This document shows positions 7,775 through 16,774 of a stretch of DNA of 64,000 bases, in pieces. The translations under genes were made by a program, and so were the position numbers. The notes beneath the pieces were generated by a model that was not told where the DNA came from, searched no databases, and worked only from the letters and a program-made list of their open reading frames with translations. This DNA is from Peptoclostridium sp965368085 (GTDB lineage Bacteria; Bacillota; Clostridia; Peptostreptococcales; Peptostreptococcaceae), in NCBI GenBank assembly GCA_965368085.1, contig CBDULP010000009.1, positions 1-64,000 of the forward strand, in the 5' to 3' direction. The number at the start of each line of letters is the position of its first letter. Positions within the stretch are counted from its first letter, which is position 1.

Positions 7775-8628
7775 ATCTGCATTCCCTTTTTTATGTAGTA
7801 AAAAGCCATATTTATCGCAAACCTTATAATCATGAGTACAAGCCCCGCCGCAAACAGGGCATGGTAGTGTATGCTGTCAACCTGAGCCCCGCCCATTTCA
7901 AGGGCTATGAGAGACGGTATTGTCTGCGCCTTTCCCATGAGTCTTGGAAGTATGGGGCTGTTGCCTATGACCATCATTACAGCCATGGTCTCACCGCTCG
8001 CTCTTGCAAACGAAAGCACAGTTCCCGCAAGTATGGCCCTTTTAGACCCAGGAATAACAAGATATCTTATCATGTGCCATCTCGAAACCCCGAGGGCCTT
8101 TGACACGTTTTCGTACTGCCTTATGACCGCAATCATGCTCTCGTCGCATGTCGACACCATGTACGGCAGTATCATTATTGAAAGAATCATTCCCCCGGCA
8201 AGCACGCTCTCTCCCGATGAAAGCGCAGTATAGTCCTCTATCGCGCCCACAATCACTATTAGGCCTATGAAGCCGTATACAACCGACGGTATCCCGGCCA
8301 TTATGTCTATAAATGGCTTCATCATTTTTCTGAGTCCAACAGGTGCTATACAGGACAAAAACACTGCCGATCCCACTCCTATGGGAAGCGCTATTGCAAC
8401 GGCCAAAAACGACACATACATAGTCGACGCTATCATTGGCATTATGGATATTATAGGTGGATCTCCAATGGGATTCCATCTTTCAAATCCGAATATTCCT
8501 CCAAAGCCTGCGTATTTTATTGCCGGCATACTCTCCATGGCTATGAACAATATTATAAATCCAAGTATGGAAACCGCCAAAAGCGTGAGCAGTTTCACAA
8601 TCCCCGAAAAGAGTTTTTCTCCATTCAT
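7771..8628 (-). CDS. pstC: Phosphate ABC transporter permease PstC
   Basis: This 285-residue permease has six predicted helices. It has the family blocks GIPSVVYGFIGL, LPYMVSTCDESM and ALGVSRWHMIRYLVIPGSKRAILAGTVLSFARASGETMAV. It lies downstream of pstS, separated by a 140-bp gap with a terminator-like hairpin, and is overlapped by pstA. Confidence 0.9.
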   Translation of the reverse strand: MNGEKLFSGIVKLLTLLAVSILGFIILFIAMESMPAIKYAGFGGIFGFERWNPIGDPPIISIMPMIASTMYVSFLAVAIALPIGVGSAVFLSCIAPVGLRKMMKPFIDIMAGIPSVVYGFIGLIVIVGAIEDYTALSSGESVLAGGMILSIMILPYMVSTCDESMIAVIRQYENVSKALGVSRWHMIRYLVIPGSKRAILAGTVLSFARASGETMAVMMVIGNSPILPRLMGKAQTIPSLIALEMGGAQVDSIHYHALFAAGLVLMIIRFAINMAFYYIKKGMQI

Positions 8629-8720
8629 AAGCCCATTCCTTTCTCAAAATCATAGTCTTTTTGCAGACGATCCAGCGCCGCCTGGCATCGAAGCCAGTTT
8701 CTGAATATGTAAAACAAAAC

Positions 8721-8754
8721 AATAAAATCCAGAAGAAGACTTCTGGATTTTATT
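8721..8754 (-). terminator. Hairpin between pstS and pstC
   Basis: The 15-bp arms AATAAAATCCAGAAG (8721-8735) and their complement (8740-8754) enclose an AAGA loop. On the minus strand a T-rich tract follows. It lies 15 bp after the pstS stop and probably gives partial termination, so that the binding protein is made in excess over the permease genes. Confidence 0.7.
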
Positions 8755-8768
8755 ATATCAGATTCAGA

Positions 8769-9668
8769 TTATTTTGCAGGTACAAAGCCCATTTTTTCTA
8801 CCATACTCATTCCCTCTTCAGACATCACAAAGTCCATGAATGCTTTTTCCTGAGGAAGAAGTTCTCCGTCCTTAACTATAAGAAGCGGTCTTGAAATCTT
8901 GTATCCTCCGCTCACTATATTTTCCTTTGTCGGAGCCACGCCGTCAATCTTTAGAGGCACTACCCTGCCCTCGTTCTGGTTTACAACTCCGTAAGACGCA
9001 TATCCAATTGCATCCTTATTTTCAATTATCTTCGCAACAAGAGCTCCCATCGAAGGTGCCTGTATCGCCTCAGCCTTAACCTGAGTATCTCCCATGACAT
9101 TGCTTTGGAATACAGAGTGTGCTCCGCCTCCAAGGTCTCTTGTAACAACGACTATTTCGTTGTGAGGAAGTCCTTCTGCAACTTCGTCCCAGTATTTGTA
9201 CTCCCCAGAGAATATCTTTCTGACTTCTTCAGTCGTAAGATCGTCTTTAATTGATGCTATAGGGTTGTCAGGGTTTACAGACACTGTAAGCACGTCAAGC
9301 CCAAGCTTGTATTCGCTGTAGTTTGCTATTTTTTCCTTTTCCTCGTCCTTAACCTCTCTCGAGACCATTCCAAAGTCGCTCGTCTTGTCTATTACTGACT
9401 TGACACCTGCGCTAGACCCTCCGGCAGACACGAATATGTCCAGACTTGAATCAGGAAATTCTGCATTGACCTTGTCCCATGTTCCGTACTCTTCTATGAA
9501 TTCAGTCGCCATTTGTGAAACTACAGGTGCCAGCGTTGAAGACCCCTTGAAAAGTATTTGCGATTTGAACTCCGGCGCCGATTCCTCTTGCTCCGTCTGT
9601 CCGCAACCAGTAAGTGCAATAGTCATCACCATTACAATTGCCAGTATGCTGCTTAAAAGTTTTTTCAT
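8769..9668 (-). CDS. pstS: Phosphate-binding lipoprotein PstS
   Basis: This 299-residue lipoprotein (lipobox ALTGC22) captures phosphate outside the membrane for PstCAB. It has the PstS fold landmarks: FKGSSTLAPVV at the N-terminus, SAGGSSAGVKSVIDKTSDFGMVSRE, the VTRDLGGGAHSVF ligand loop, and IGYASYGVV near the end. The leader carries two TTAACA repeats resembling a Pho box. RBS GAGGGGG precedes the ATG. Confidence 0.88.
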   Translation of the reverse strand: MKKLLSSILAIVMVMTIALTGCGQTEQEESAPEFKSQILFKGSSTLAPVVSQMATEFIEEYGTWDKVNAEFPDSSLDIFVSAGGSSAGVKSVIDKTSDFGMVSREVKDEEKEKIANYSEYKLGLDVLTVSVNPDNPIASIKDDLTTEEVRKIFSGEYKYWDEVAEGLPHNEIVVVTRDLGGGAHSVFQSNVMGDTQVKAEAIQAPSMGALVAKIIENKDAIGYASYGVVNQNEGRVVPLKIDGVAPTKENIVSGGYKISRPLLIVKDGELLPQEKAFMDFVMSEEGMSMVEKMGFVPAK

Positions 9669-9683
9669 TTTGTAACCCCCTCA

Positions 9684-9703
9684 TTTTAACATAGTTTTAA
9701 CAT
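9684..9703. promoter_or_regulatory. Pho-box-like direct repeat upstream of pstS
   Basis: TTTTAACAT occurs twice with an 11-bp period (9684-9692 and 9695-9703), giving TTAACA-N5-TTAACA as read on the plus strand, the spacing of Firmicute PhoP sites. It lies unusually close to the ribosome binding site, which weakens the case. Confidence 0.35.
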
Positions 9704-9834
9704 TACAATTTCAGTATATCAGAGCAAATACCGACTTCGTCATTGCTTGTTCTTATACTAAACAGAGTCGTTATAGATTTTTTCTATGCCAGCTCAAATA
9801 TACACTCTAGCCTATTTACATAATTTCAACTTTA

Positions 9835-11100
9835 TCACTCATCCCTTGCAAGCCTTTTCACATGCCTCGGCGTGTACAGTCTTTTTTTGCGCCCTGCCCT
9901 TAAATGATACAGCTTTGCCCTGTCGGTAAAGTTTAGTATCATGGGAATAAAATCCGACCCGTTCATCCTTATGCTTCCGTGTGCGCAGTCCCTTTCTGTG
10001 AAGTGCTCTACAGAGTCGGTCCTAAGGCCATTTCCTATGAACATTATGGGCACTGGCTCTCCCGAATGTATCAGAGTGCCGTTGCTTGGAGTCGAATGGT
10101 CTGCAGTTACTATGAGAAGCACATCCTCATCCAGATTGTGAAGCGCCTCAATCTGCCTGTCGAGCTCTTCAATTGCGCCGACCTTGTTCATGGGATTCTT
10201 GGTGTGGGCCGCCTCATCGGGAGCCTTCGTGTGAACGTGTACATAATCCCAGTCCCCTTCAATTGCAATGTCTATGGACTCCTTCAGGCTGGTACTTTTT
10301 ACATAGTCCATGCCTAAAAGCCCCGTAAGGCCCTTCATGAGCTTGCTTTTTCCTATTATTGCCCCTTTCATTCCATTTCTATATTCAAACCCTTCAACAT
10401 TGACATTCTCGCCTGCCCATTTTGTCATGAGAAAGTTTGCTGGCTGAAATCCCTTTTCGATTCTCCTCTTGTTTATATCGTGCTCGTATAGTATTTCGCT
10501 ACACTGCAGGAGGTATCTGTTCATTATGACGGCTGTCCTTTCGGCGCTTTCTTCATCTGTTTCAAAGGGCTCTATTTTCATTACACACTGATCCTTATAA
10601 AAAGGATCAGCGTCAGAAACCATACTGGAAAGATTTTCTCCTGTAACCTTTAAAAAGCCATGGCTGTCATATGAAAATATCCACTCGAACCTGCAGCCCT
10701 CCATGACTTTTGGAAGGCTCTTTGAAAGCTCTATGGCCTCGTCCCTTGAAAGCTGCTGGGTGAACCTGTCCTTTAGCAAATATCCCCCCTCATGTTTTTC
10801 GGTCCAAGCCCATGAAGTCCTAAAGTATACACTGCCGTTTCCAAGGTTCACATCCTCGCCTATGGCATCTATTATTGTCCTTCCAGGGTATTCATTCTCG
10901 GAATATCCAAACAACAAAAAGTGCGCCATTTCGGTTCCAAGGGGCACGCCCTGCCTGAAAGGAACCATTATCCCGGTCTGTGCCTTATTGCACAGTTTGT
11001 CGAGATTTGGGGTCTTGGCCGCCTCAAGAGGTGTCATTCCTGAAAGCTGTGCATGAGTCCTGTCCCCAAGTCCGTCGAGTAAAATCACAATGGTCTTCAT
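9835..11100 (-). CDS. Phosphoglycerate-mutase-like metalloenzyme (archaeal-type ApgM)
   Basis: This 421-residue protein belongs to the alkaline-phosphatase/iPGM superfamily. The N-terminal metal-site strand is TIVILLDGLGDR (Asp9), followed by MTPLEAAKTPNLDKL and PGRTIIDAIGEDV, typical of the archaeal-type 2,3-BPG-independent mutase group. The C-terminal metal ligands appear in VHTKAPDEAAHTKNP and LIVTADHSTPSNGTLIHSGEPVP. It overlaps the PP-loop gene by 4 bp as the third gene of a tight operon. The operon has no other glycolytic gene, so a phosphonate or phosphoester substrate other than phosphoglycerate is possible. A basic C-terminal tail (GRKKRLYTPRHVKRL) extends past the usual end. Confidence 0.75.
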   Translation of the reverse strand: MKTIVILLDGLGDRTHAQLSGMTPLEAAKTPNLDKLCNKAQTGIMVPFRQGVPLGTEMAHFLLFGYSENEYPGRTIIDAIGEDVNLGNGSVYFRTSWAWTEKHEGGYLLKDRFTQQLSRDEAIELSKSLPKVMEGCRFEWIFSYDSHGFLKVTGENLSSMVSDADPFYKDQCVMKIEPFETDEESAERTAVIMNRYLLQCSEILYEHDINKRRIEKGFQPANFLMTKWAGENVNVEGFEYRNGMKGAIIGKSKLMKGLTGLLGMDYVKSTSLKESIDIAIEGDWDYVHVHTKAPDEAAHTKNPMNKVGAIEELDRQIEALHNLDEDVLLIVTADHSTPSNGTLIHSGEPVPIMFIGNGLRTDSVEHFTERDCAHGSIRMNGSDFIPMILNFTDRAKLYHLRAGRKKRLYTPRHVKRLARDE

Positions 11101-11894
11101 ATCATAGCCTCTACAATTTTTATCATCTCTTCCTTGCCGGCGTTCTCGTCATTCAAAAGAAGCCTTGTAAGCTCAACAGATGCCGGATATATGAACTCGT
11201 CAAGGAATTTCGCAAGCTGGTGGGGGTCGAACATGGCCTTTCCGTCAATATCCCTGTAGTTCCCACTGTATACACATGAAGGGTGCATTGCAGACTCTCT
11301 CCACTCCCATCCTATTATCTTTTCTATTTCTTCACCAGAAAGCACTCTTCTAAGGGGCTCAACGAGTTCTACGTCAAAATAGTCGAGAATATTCCTGTAT
11401 GTGTTGAGGCACTGGGGAAGCTGGTTGACCTTTATCTTTCTTTCGTGAAGCTCCCTCTCTCCCGCTATTATCTTTGAGCCCAGCCTCTTTGCCATGGGTA
11501 TTCTCACTATGTGAAGGTATGCATGGCAGCCTATGCAAGGATTGTAAAAACCGAATTTTTCTATGAGCTTGCTTACAAACCTTCCGTTTATGGCACTCCA
11601 AAGCTCGACATTGCTGTGGACAACCAGGGGATGGATCCGCTTTTCGTCTCCGAACATATCCCTTATTCTCTCCACAAGCTTTTCGTGGTTGTGGAAAAGA
11701 TCGTCTACGTTCCCGTATTCGGTGCCTGCAAATGTCGCCACCGGAAGCACATCATTTATGTCCGGCCTCTCCTCGAGAGCCTTTATTATGGCCGCAACGC
11801 TGTCCCTTCCCGAAAACTCGCCTATTGCAGTGTCATTTGGTATCGAGTTTATTATCCTATCCAGCTCCTCCTTGCTCGTGTTGAAATGTATCAT
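11097..11894 (-). CDS. PP-loop ATP pyrophosphatase-like protein
   Basis: This 265-residue cytosolic protein has EFSGRDSVAAI (Ser28-Gly-Arg-Asp-Ser32) near the N-terminus, a variant of the SGGxDS PP-loop that adenylates substrates in tRNA-thiolation and NAD/GMP-synthase-like enzymes. A CIGCHAYLH block (Cys120, Cys123) could bind metal or carry sulfur; another Cys occurs in MHPSCVYSG. It lies between a flavoprotein gene (4-bp gap) and the ApgM-like gene (4-bp overlap), so all three are coupled. I do not recognise a named family. The substrate is unknown. Confidence 0.6.
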   Translation of the reverse strand: MIHFNTSKEELDRIINSIPNDTAIGEFSGRDSVAAIIKALEERPDINDVLPVATFAGTEYGNVDDLFHNHEKLVERIRDMFGDEKRIHPLVVHSNVELWSAINGRFVSKLIEKFGFYNPCIGCHAYLHIVRIPMAKRLGSKIIAGERELHERKIKVNQLPQCLNTYRNILDYFDVELVEPLRRVLSGEEIEKIIGWEWRESAMHPSCVYSGNYRDIDGKAMFDPHQLAKFLDEFIYPASVELTRLLLNDENAGKEEMIKIVEAMI

Positions 11895-11898
11895 ATTA

Positions 11899-13293
11899 TC
11901 ACCCCTTATTCCCTATTATCCTTGCAACGTGGACTCCGCTCGCACTTGCCTGTGAAAGCGACCTTGTGGTTCCGCTTCCATCGCCTATCGCATACATCCC
12001 TTCTATTGAAGTTTCAAGCTCGTCTGTAAGTTCAAGCCTAGAGCTGTAGAATTTGACTTCGACTCCGTAAAGAAGAGTATTTTCATTCGCCATTCCAGGG
12101 AACATCTTGTCCAGCTGGTATATAATCTCTATTATGTCGTCAAGCTGTCTCTTGGGGAGCACAAGGCTCAGATCTCCAGGAGTCGCATCCAGAGTAGGCT
12201 TTGTAAAGCTTTGTGAAAGCCTGTGGGCATTTGTCCGCCTCCCTTTCACAAGGTCGCCAAACCTTTGAACCATCACCCCGCCACCGAGCAGATTTGAAAA
12301 AGACGCTATCCGTTTTCCATATGCGTAAGGGTCGTCAAATGGCTCTGTAAACTTGTTGCTGACGAGAAGTGCAAAGTTCGTATTCTTGCTTCCAAGGCTC
12401 TTGTCCGAAAAGCTGTGCCCATTAACCGTTATTATCCCGTCTGTGTTTTCTGTCACCACATAGCCGTTCGGATTCATGCAAAAAGTCCTTACTATGTCGC
12501 TGTATCCCTTTGTTCTGTATTTTATTTTTGCCTCGTATATCTCAGCAGTTATATCTTCCAGTATCTCCGAAGGCACCTCCACCCTTACGCCTACGTCAAC
12601 CTGGTTGTTTATGAGTCTGAGCCCAAGCCCGTCCTTGCACTGGTTCGCGAACCACTCTGCGCCGCTTCTTCCGACCGCTATTATGAGAATGTCGCTTTCA
12701 AAAGTCTCGTCACGGCTTTGCACGCTGAATTTGTGCTTGTACTCCGACTGGTGTACGCTCACCCTTTCTATTTTTGTCTTAAAGTAAAACTCCACACCCT
12801 CCTCTTTGAGGTATTCATACATGCTCTTTAATATGCTCAGGTTCTTTTCGGTTCCAAGGTGCCTTACCCTGCCCTGCAGAAGATGCAGATCGTATTTAAG
12901 AGCTTCCTTTTTGTATTGGCTTTTGGGCTCATATATCCCCTCTATCTCCTCATCTGAAAGCTTGACTATTACCTCGTCCACATACTCCATGAGCTCTATG
13001 GCACTCTTTTCATCCATGTAGTCTGTAATCCAGCCTCCATACTCAGTCGTTATATTGTATTTTCCGTCAGAAAAGGCTCCCGCACCGCCAAAGCCGCTCA
13101 TTATGGCGCACGGCCTGCAGTTTATACACTTTTTAGTTATGTTTTCAACTATTGGGCATCTTCTGTCATATATGTTTTCGCCCTGCTCAAACACCTTTAT
13201 GTTGAACTTGTCCCCTGCGACCTTTTTGAGCTCGTATGCGGCAAAGAGCCCGCTGGCCCCGGCCCCTAGTATGTTTATGTTTTTCAATGCCAT
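11899..13293 (-). CDS. FAD-dependent dehydrogenase (COG2509 type)
   Basis: This 464-residue flavoprotein has an N-terminal dinucleotide fold GAGASGLFAAYEL (residues 10-22), then a Cys-rich segment (Cys46, Cys56, Cys59, Cys62: RRCPIV, CINCRPC), then the typical GFGGAGAFSDGKYN block. The C-terminus has YAIGDGSGTTRSLSQAS, closing the FAD site. This arrangement is that of the uncharacterised FAD-dependent dehydrogenases annotated as COG2509. The Cys cluster may be redox-active or hold a metal. It is the first gene of a three-gene operon with a PP-loop protein and an ApgM-like enzyme. Confidence 0.8.
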   Translation of the reverse strand: MALKNINILGAGASGLFAAYELKKVAGDKFNIKVFEQGENIYDRRCPIVENITKKCINCRPCAIMSGFGGAGAFSDGKYNITTEYGGWITDYMDEKSAIELMEYVDEVIVKLSDEEIEGIYEPKSQYKKEALKYDLHLLQGRVRHLGTEKNLSILKSMYEYLKEEGVEFYFKTKIERVSVHQSEYKHKFSVQSRDETFESDILIIAVGRSGAEWFANQCKDGLGLRLINNQVDVGVRVEVPSEILEDITAEIYEAKIKYRTKGYSDIVRTFCMNPNGYVVTENTDGIITVNGHSFSDKSLGSKNTNFALLVSNKFTEPFDDPYAYGKRIASFSNLLGGGVMVQRFGDLVKGRRTNAHRLSQSFTKPTLDATPGDLSLVLPKRQLDDIIEIIYQLDKMFPGMANENTLLYGVEVKFYSSRLELTDELETSIEGMYAIGDGSGTTRSLSQASASGVHVARIIGNKG

Positions 13294-13565
13294 CCCCCCA
13301 TGTCATGTGATTCCGCACAATATACAAGCATGTAATGCATGAATCCAGATTTATATATCGCATGTGCCTTTGATGTCTCTTTGTAATTTGCAAAATCCAT
13401 GCGGATATATTTTTTATACCCATGCAGGATGGTTTTTTTCAAAAAATATCGTAATGCGCATATCTTTAGTACGATTATAAAATTCAACCAAGGGTATAAC
13501 AAATTTAAATGAAGACTACTAAAATCTGTGCGGAAATAAGAATCCAGTTAAAAAGAGGTATCGAA

Positions 13566-14768
13566 ATGAATAAAGACAATTTTTCAAATAAGATTATAGG
13601 GATTGAAAAAAACATATTCTTCGTCGGCCTTACAAGCTTTTTTACGGACACAACAACCAAAATGATATATTCGATTATGCCTTTGTTTTTGATGACTCTC
13701 GGGGCATCCAAAACAGAGATTTCGATGATAGAAGGGGTTGCAGAAAGCACAGCTTCTCTCATAAAGGCGCTTTCAGGCTGGTGGAGCGATAAAATCAGGA
13801 AAAACAAGCCGTTCATGATAATAGGATATGCGTTCACGGCGATTCTTTCACCGCTGTTTTCGATGGCCGCAACTCCGCTGCAGGTCCTTTTAATAAGATT
13901 TGCAGAAAGGGTAGGCAAAGGGATAAGGTCAGCTCCTAGGGACAGTCTTATAGCGGCATCCTCCGTGGAAAGTTCAAAGGGCAGGAGTTTCGGATTTCAC
14001 AAAGCGATGGACAACAGCGGAGCCATAATCGGACCACTTGTGGCTACCGGAATTTTATTTCTTTTTCCCGGCAATTACCGCAGGGTATTCTTATTTGCCG
14101 CGATACCCGGGCTACTCGGCATGCTTTCCATAATATTCTTTGTGAAGGAGGCAAGCTCACATAATCTGCCGCACCTTGGAAAAATAACGTTCAGGGATTT
14201 TCCCAAACGATATTACGCTTTTCTTTTTATAGTGTTCTTGTTCACTCTAGGAAACTCTACAGATGCGCTGCTTCTTGTGAAGGCAAGTGATACTGGAATT
14301 AAGACATCGTTCATACCGATAATGTACCTGATATTCAATTCAGTATCTGTGATATTTTCCGTTCCAGCAGGAATACTCTCGGACAGATTCGGAAGGGAGA
14401 AACTTATTCTATTAGGTTATCTGCTTTACTCGGCCATATATTTTGGATTCGGTTGGACGGACAGTAAGCTGACGATTGTGATGCTGTTTGCACTTTATGG
14501 CATATACAGCGCAGCTACAGACGGTGTACAAAAAGCGCTGGTAGCCGACCTTGTCGATAGGGATAAACGGGGCACAGGTCTTGGCATATACAACTGTTTG
14601 GTGGGCGTAACGCTGCTTCCGGCAAGCCTCATAGCAGGTTTTCTCTATGACAACATAAACAACAGGGCGCCGTTTTTCTACGGCTCTGCATTGGCTTTTG
14701 CCGCTGCTTTGCTAATGCTTGTTTTTTACAGAAAAAGCCCGGCAATTTCCCGAAATGTTGAAAAATAA
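13566..14768 (+). CDS. MFS transporter
   Basis: This 400-residue transporter of the major facilitator superfamily has twelve hydrophobic segments. Motif A appears after the second helix as LSGWWSDKIRKNKP and again in the second half as LSDRFGREKL. KGIRSAPRDSLIAAS is a block seen in drug or small-molecule MFS exporters. The ATG at 13566 is preferred because AGAGGT lies six bases upstream; the open frame extends upstream without an RBS. It is a single gene, divergent from the FAD dehydrogenase. The substrate is unknown. Confidence 0.8.
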   Translation: MNKDNFSNKIIGIEKNIFFVGLTSFFTDTTTKMIYSIMPLFLMTLGASKTEISMIEGVAESTASLIKALSGWWSDKIRKNKPFMIIGYAFTAILSPLFSMAATPLQVLLIRFAERVGKGIRSAPRDSLIAASSVESSKGRSFGFHKAMDNSGAIIGPLVATGILFLFPGNYRRVFLFAAIPGLLGMLSIIFFVKEASSHNLPHLGKITFRDFPKRYYAFLFIVFLFTLGNSTDALLLVKASDTGIKTSFIPIMYLIFNSVSVIFSVPAGILSDRFGREKLILLGYLLYSAIYFGFGWTDSKLTIVMLFALYGIYSAATDGVQKALVADLVDRDKRGTGLGIYNCLVGVTLLPASLIAGFLYDNINNRAPFFYGSALAFAAALLMLVFYRKSPAISRNVEK

Positions 14769-14906
14769 AATAGGCGACAAAATTGATATTTATATTTCAC
14801 TACAAAAAGAAAGAAAGCCTTTCCGAATTGCAAAAAGACTTTCTCCAATTAACTTGTCAACAGTCTGAACTCGGGAAAATCCCAGGCTCTTCACTCATTT
14901 GCCTGA

Positions 14907-15836
14907 TTACTTGTTGTTGTATTTTTCCATAACGCTGCTGAGCATATCCTGTCTCTCTTTTTCAACCTTTTCAGTTCTTTCGTATCCTTCGCTCTTCACT
15001 GTTTCATAATAGTCTTTGAAGTGATTTATAAAATTGCTGTCTCCTTCTGTTTTCACAGCCTTCTCATAGCTGTCCTTCGCATCCTTTGAAAGCTTGTCTT
15101 CAGGCGGTTCGAATGCCATTCCATAGATATAGAATCCGGTGTATTCGCTGTAGAGATCCTTTACTTCGCTGAACTTTTCTGAAAGCGGATACTTTTCAAG
15201 GAATTTCTCCGAATTAAGTATTCTTGAAAGCAGTTCATCTCTCGATATAGCAAGGTGAGCATCCATGCTGGTAAATTCCTTATACTCCCTGACAACTATA
15301 TCCACATAGGCCTTTATGTCCTCTGTAGCATTCTTTGAGTACTTCTTGTAGTTTTCATAGTTTATTACAGGATAAAAGTCGCCTTCCATCATCATAAGGA
15401 AATACCCGTTATCTACGATCTCTTGTACTATTTCCTTAAGGTCTTCATCTTCAACGTCTTCCGCTGAATATATAACTCCCTCTTCAACCTGGGTCACAAG
15501 CCTTTGCTGTGTGTCTCCATCAAACAGCTTGTTCATTCTCTCCCCCTGCAGTTCTCTTTGAACTTCTTCAAGCTTTAATATGACCTTTGATGCATTTTCA
15601 GGCGAAAGGCTGGCTATGTTCTCGTCCGCAAACGCTATCATGTCCTTTTCCTCGTACTCCCCGTCAATCAGCTTGTAATAGGAGTCCATTATTTCATCTT
15701 CGCTAAGTGAATTTTCCTTCTGCACTGCTTCATTTTGCTGTTCTTCCGCAGGAGCCTGAGCTTCCTTGTCCTTTGAGCATCCTGAAAAGGCAAATATTCC
15801 AAGCGCCATCATCATTACAATTATAATTTTTTTCAT
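14907..15836 (-). CDS. Unknown lipoprotein
   Basis: This 309-residue exported lipoprotein (lipobox AFSGC19) has a Glu/Gln-rich linker (EAQAPAEEQQNEAVQ) and a largely helical, acidic mature region. I recognise no family. It is a single gene with RBS GGGGGT. A TATAAT -10 box lies about 25 bp upstream of the ATG. Two GTTACAA direct repeats with 11-bp spacing lie further upstream. Confidence 0.7.
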   Translation of the reverse strand: MKKIIIVMMMALGIFAFSGCSKDKEAQAPAEEQQNEAVQKENSLSEDEIMDSYYKLIDGEYEEKDMIAFADENIASLSPENASKVILKLEEVQRELQGERMNKLFDGDTQQRLVTQVEEGVIYSAEDVEDEDLKEIVQEIVDNGYFLMMMEGDFYPVINYENYKKYSKNATEDIKAYVDIVVREYKEFTSMDAHLAISRDELLSRILNSEKFLEKYPLSEKFSEVKDLYSEYTGFYIYGMAFEPPEDKLSKDAKDSYEKAVKTEGDSNFINHFKDYYETVKSEGYERTEKVEKERQDMLSSVMEKYNNK

Positions 15837-15888
15837 ATTTTTTACCCCCTCTTATATGGATATTATACACTTTTAGAGAGTAAAAATA

Positions 15889-15906
15889 GTTACAATATTG
15901 TTACAA
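15889..15906. promoter_or_regulatory. Direct repeat GTTACAA, 11-bp period
   Basis: GTTACAA occurs at 15889-15895 and 15900-15906. One helical turn between identical heptamers is the pattern of OmpR/PhoB-type response-regulator sites. It lies upstream of the promoter of the 14907-15836 lipoprotein gene. Confidence 0.3.
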
Positions 15907-15970
15907 AACTTTTCTTAGAAATATTTTATTTCTGCACAAAATGTTTTTATTATCCACTTCTCATTGTATT

Positions 15971-16762
15971 TTAAATTAGGTTGTAATAGTTGAAATCATA
16001 CTTGATCTTTGGTTCCTGCAATCCGCACTGATACATTTTTTTCTCAACTACCTTTTTCTTTCCATTATCGTCCATAATATTTATTGTTTTCATCAATCCG
16101 TATGAAACTTTTTCCAATTGGTGAAATGGAAATGCGACAGCCATTTCGTCATCATCCCACTTGGCTCTGTGGCGTGTTCCGATACACAGCATCGAAACAT
16201 TGAGGCTTCCGTTCATATACGGAAATGCAGTCGATTCAGAACAAATAGCCTGATTTCCCATCATTTGAAATTCAGGTTGCAGTCCGTAATAATACGAATA
16301 GCTTTGTACAATCCTCATAACCTGATACGGTCTTGTCACTATAATTACTACATCCGGTTCTTCTTCATTGGAATAACTTTCTATCGGCTTAATTAAAACC
16401 CCATATGCATTATGATCGCAGTAAGCCATACGGTCTCGAACATTCTTTGAAATAACCTGATTGTAATAAAGTCCAAGCTTTTTTCCATTTTGTCCCGATA
16501 TGTGATAGTCATCCATTTCCGCCAATCCCAGTGCTTTTGCTCCTGCCTGACATGCAAGCTGGTTTCCGGTCACTTTTAATGCATGGCCTTCCATTGCCGC
16601 TTTGACAAGAACACAATAATTGATTTTATTTTCTATTGTCTTGGCTTCCTCTTTTTCAAATCCATCTTTTGTGAACAAAAACTTTACTCCTACAGGCTTT
16701 CTGTCTAATGAAAGTGCGCAGTTCACCTGATTTAGCAGAAATTCTAATTCTTCTCTTTTCAT
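15971..16762 (-). CDS. DUF169 family protein
   Basis: This 263-residue cytosolic protein has LDRKPVGVKFLF near the N-terminus, followed by conserved Cys positions (INYCVLVKAAMEG, LACQAGAKALGL), matching the DUF169 family of anaerobes. It is the last gene of the metQ-metN-metI operon (12-bp gap after metI), which suggests a role tied to the imported amino acid or a methylated compound. No catalytic residues are known for the family. Confidence 0.75.
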   Translation of the reverse strand: MKREELEFLLNQVNCALSLDRKPVGVKFLFTKDGFEKEEAKTIENKINYCVLVKAAMEGHALKVTGNQLACQAGAKALGLAEMDDYHISGQNGKKLGLYYNQVISKNVRDRMAYCDHNAYGVLIKPIESYSNEEEPDVVIIVTRPYQVMRIVQSYSYYYGLQPEFQMMGNQAICSESTAFPYMNGSLNVSMLCIGTRHRAKWDDDEMAVAFPFHQLEKVSYGLMKTINIMDDNGKKKVVEKKMYQCGLQEPKIKYDFNYYNLI

Positions 16763-16774
16763 ATAATTTCCCCC

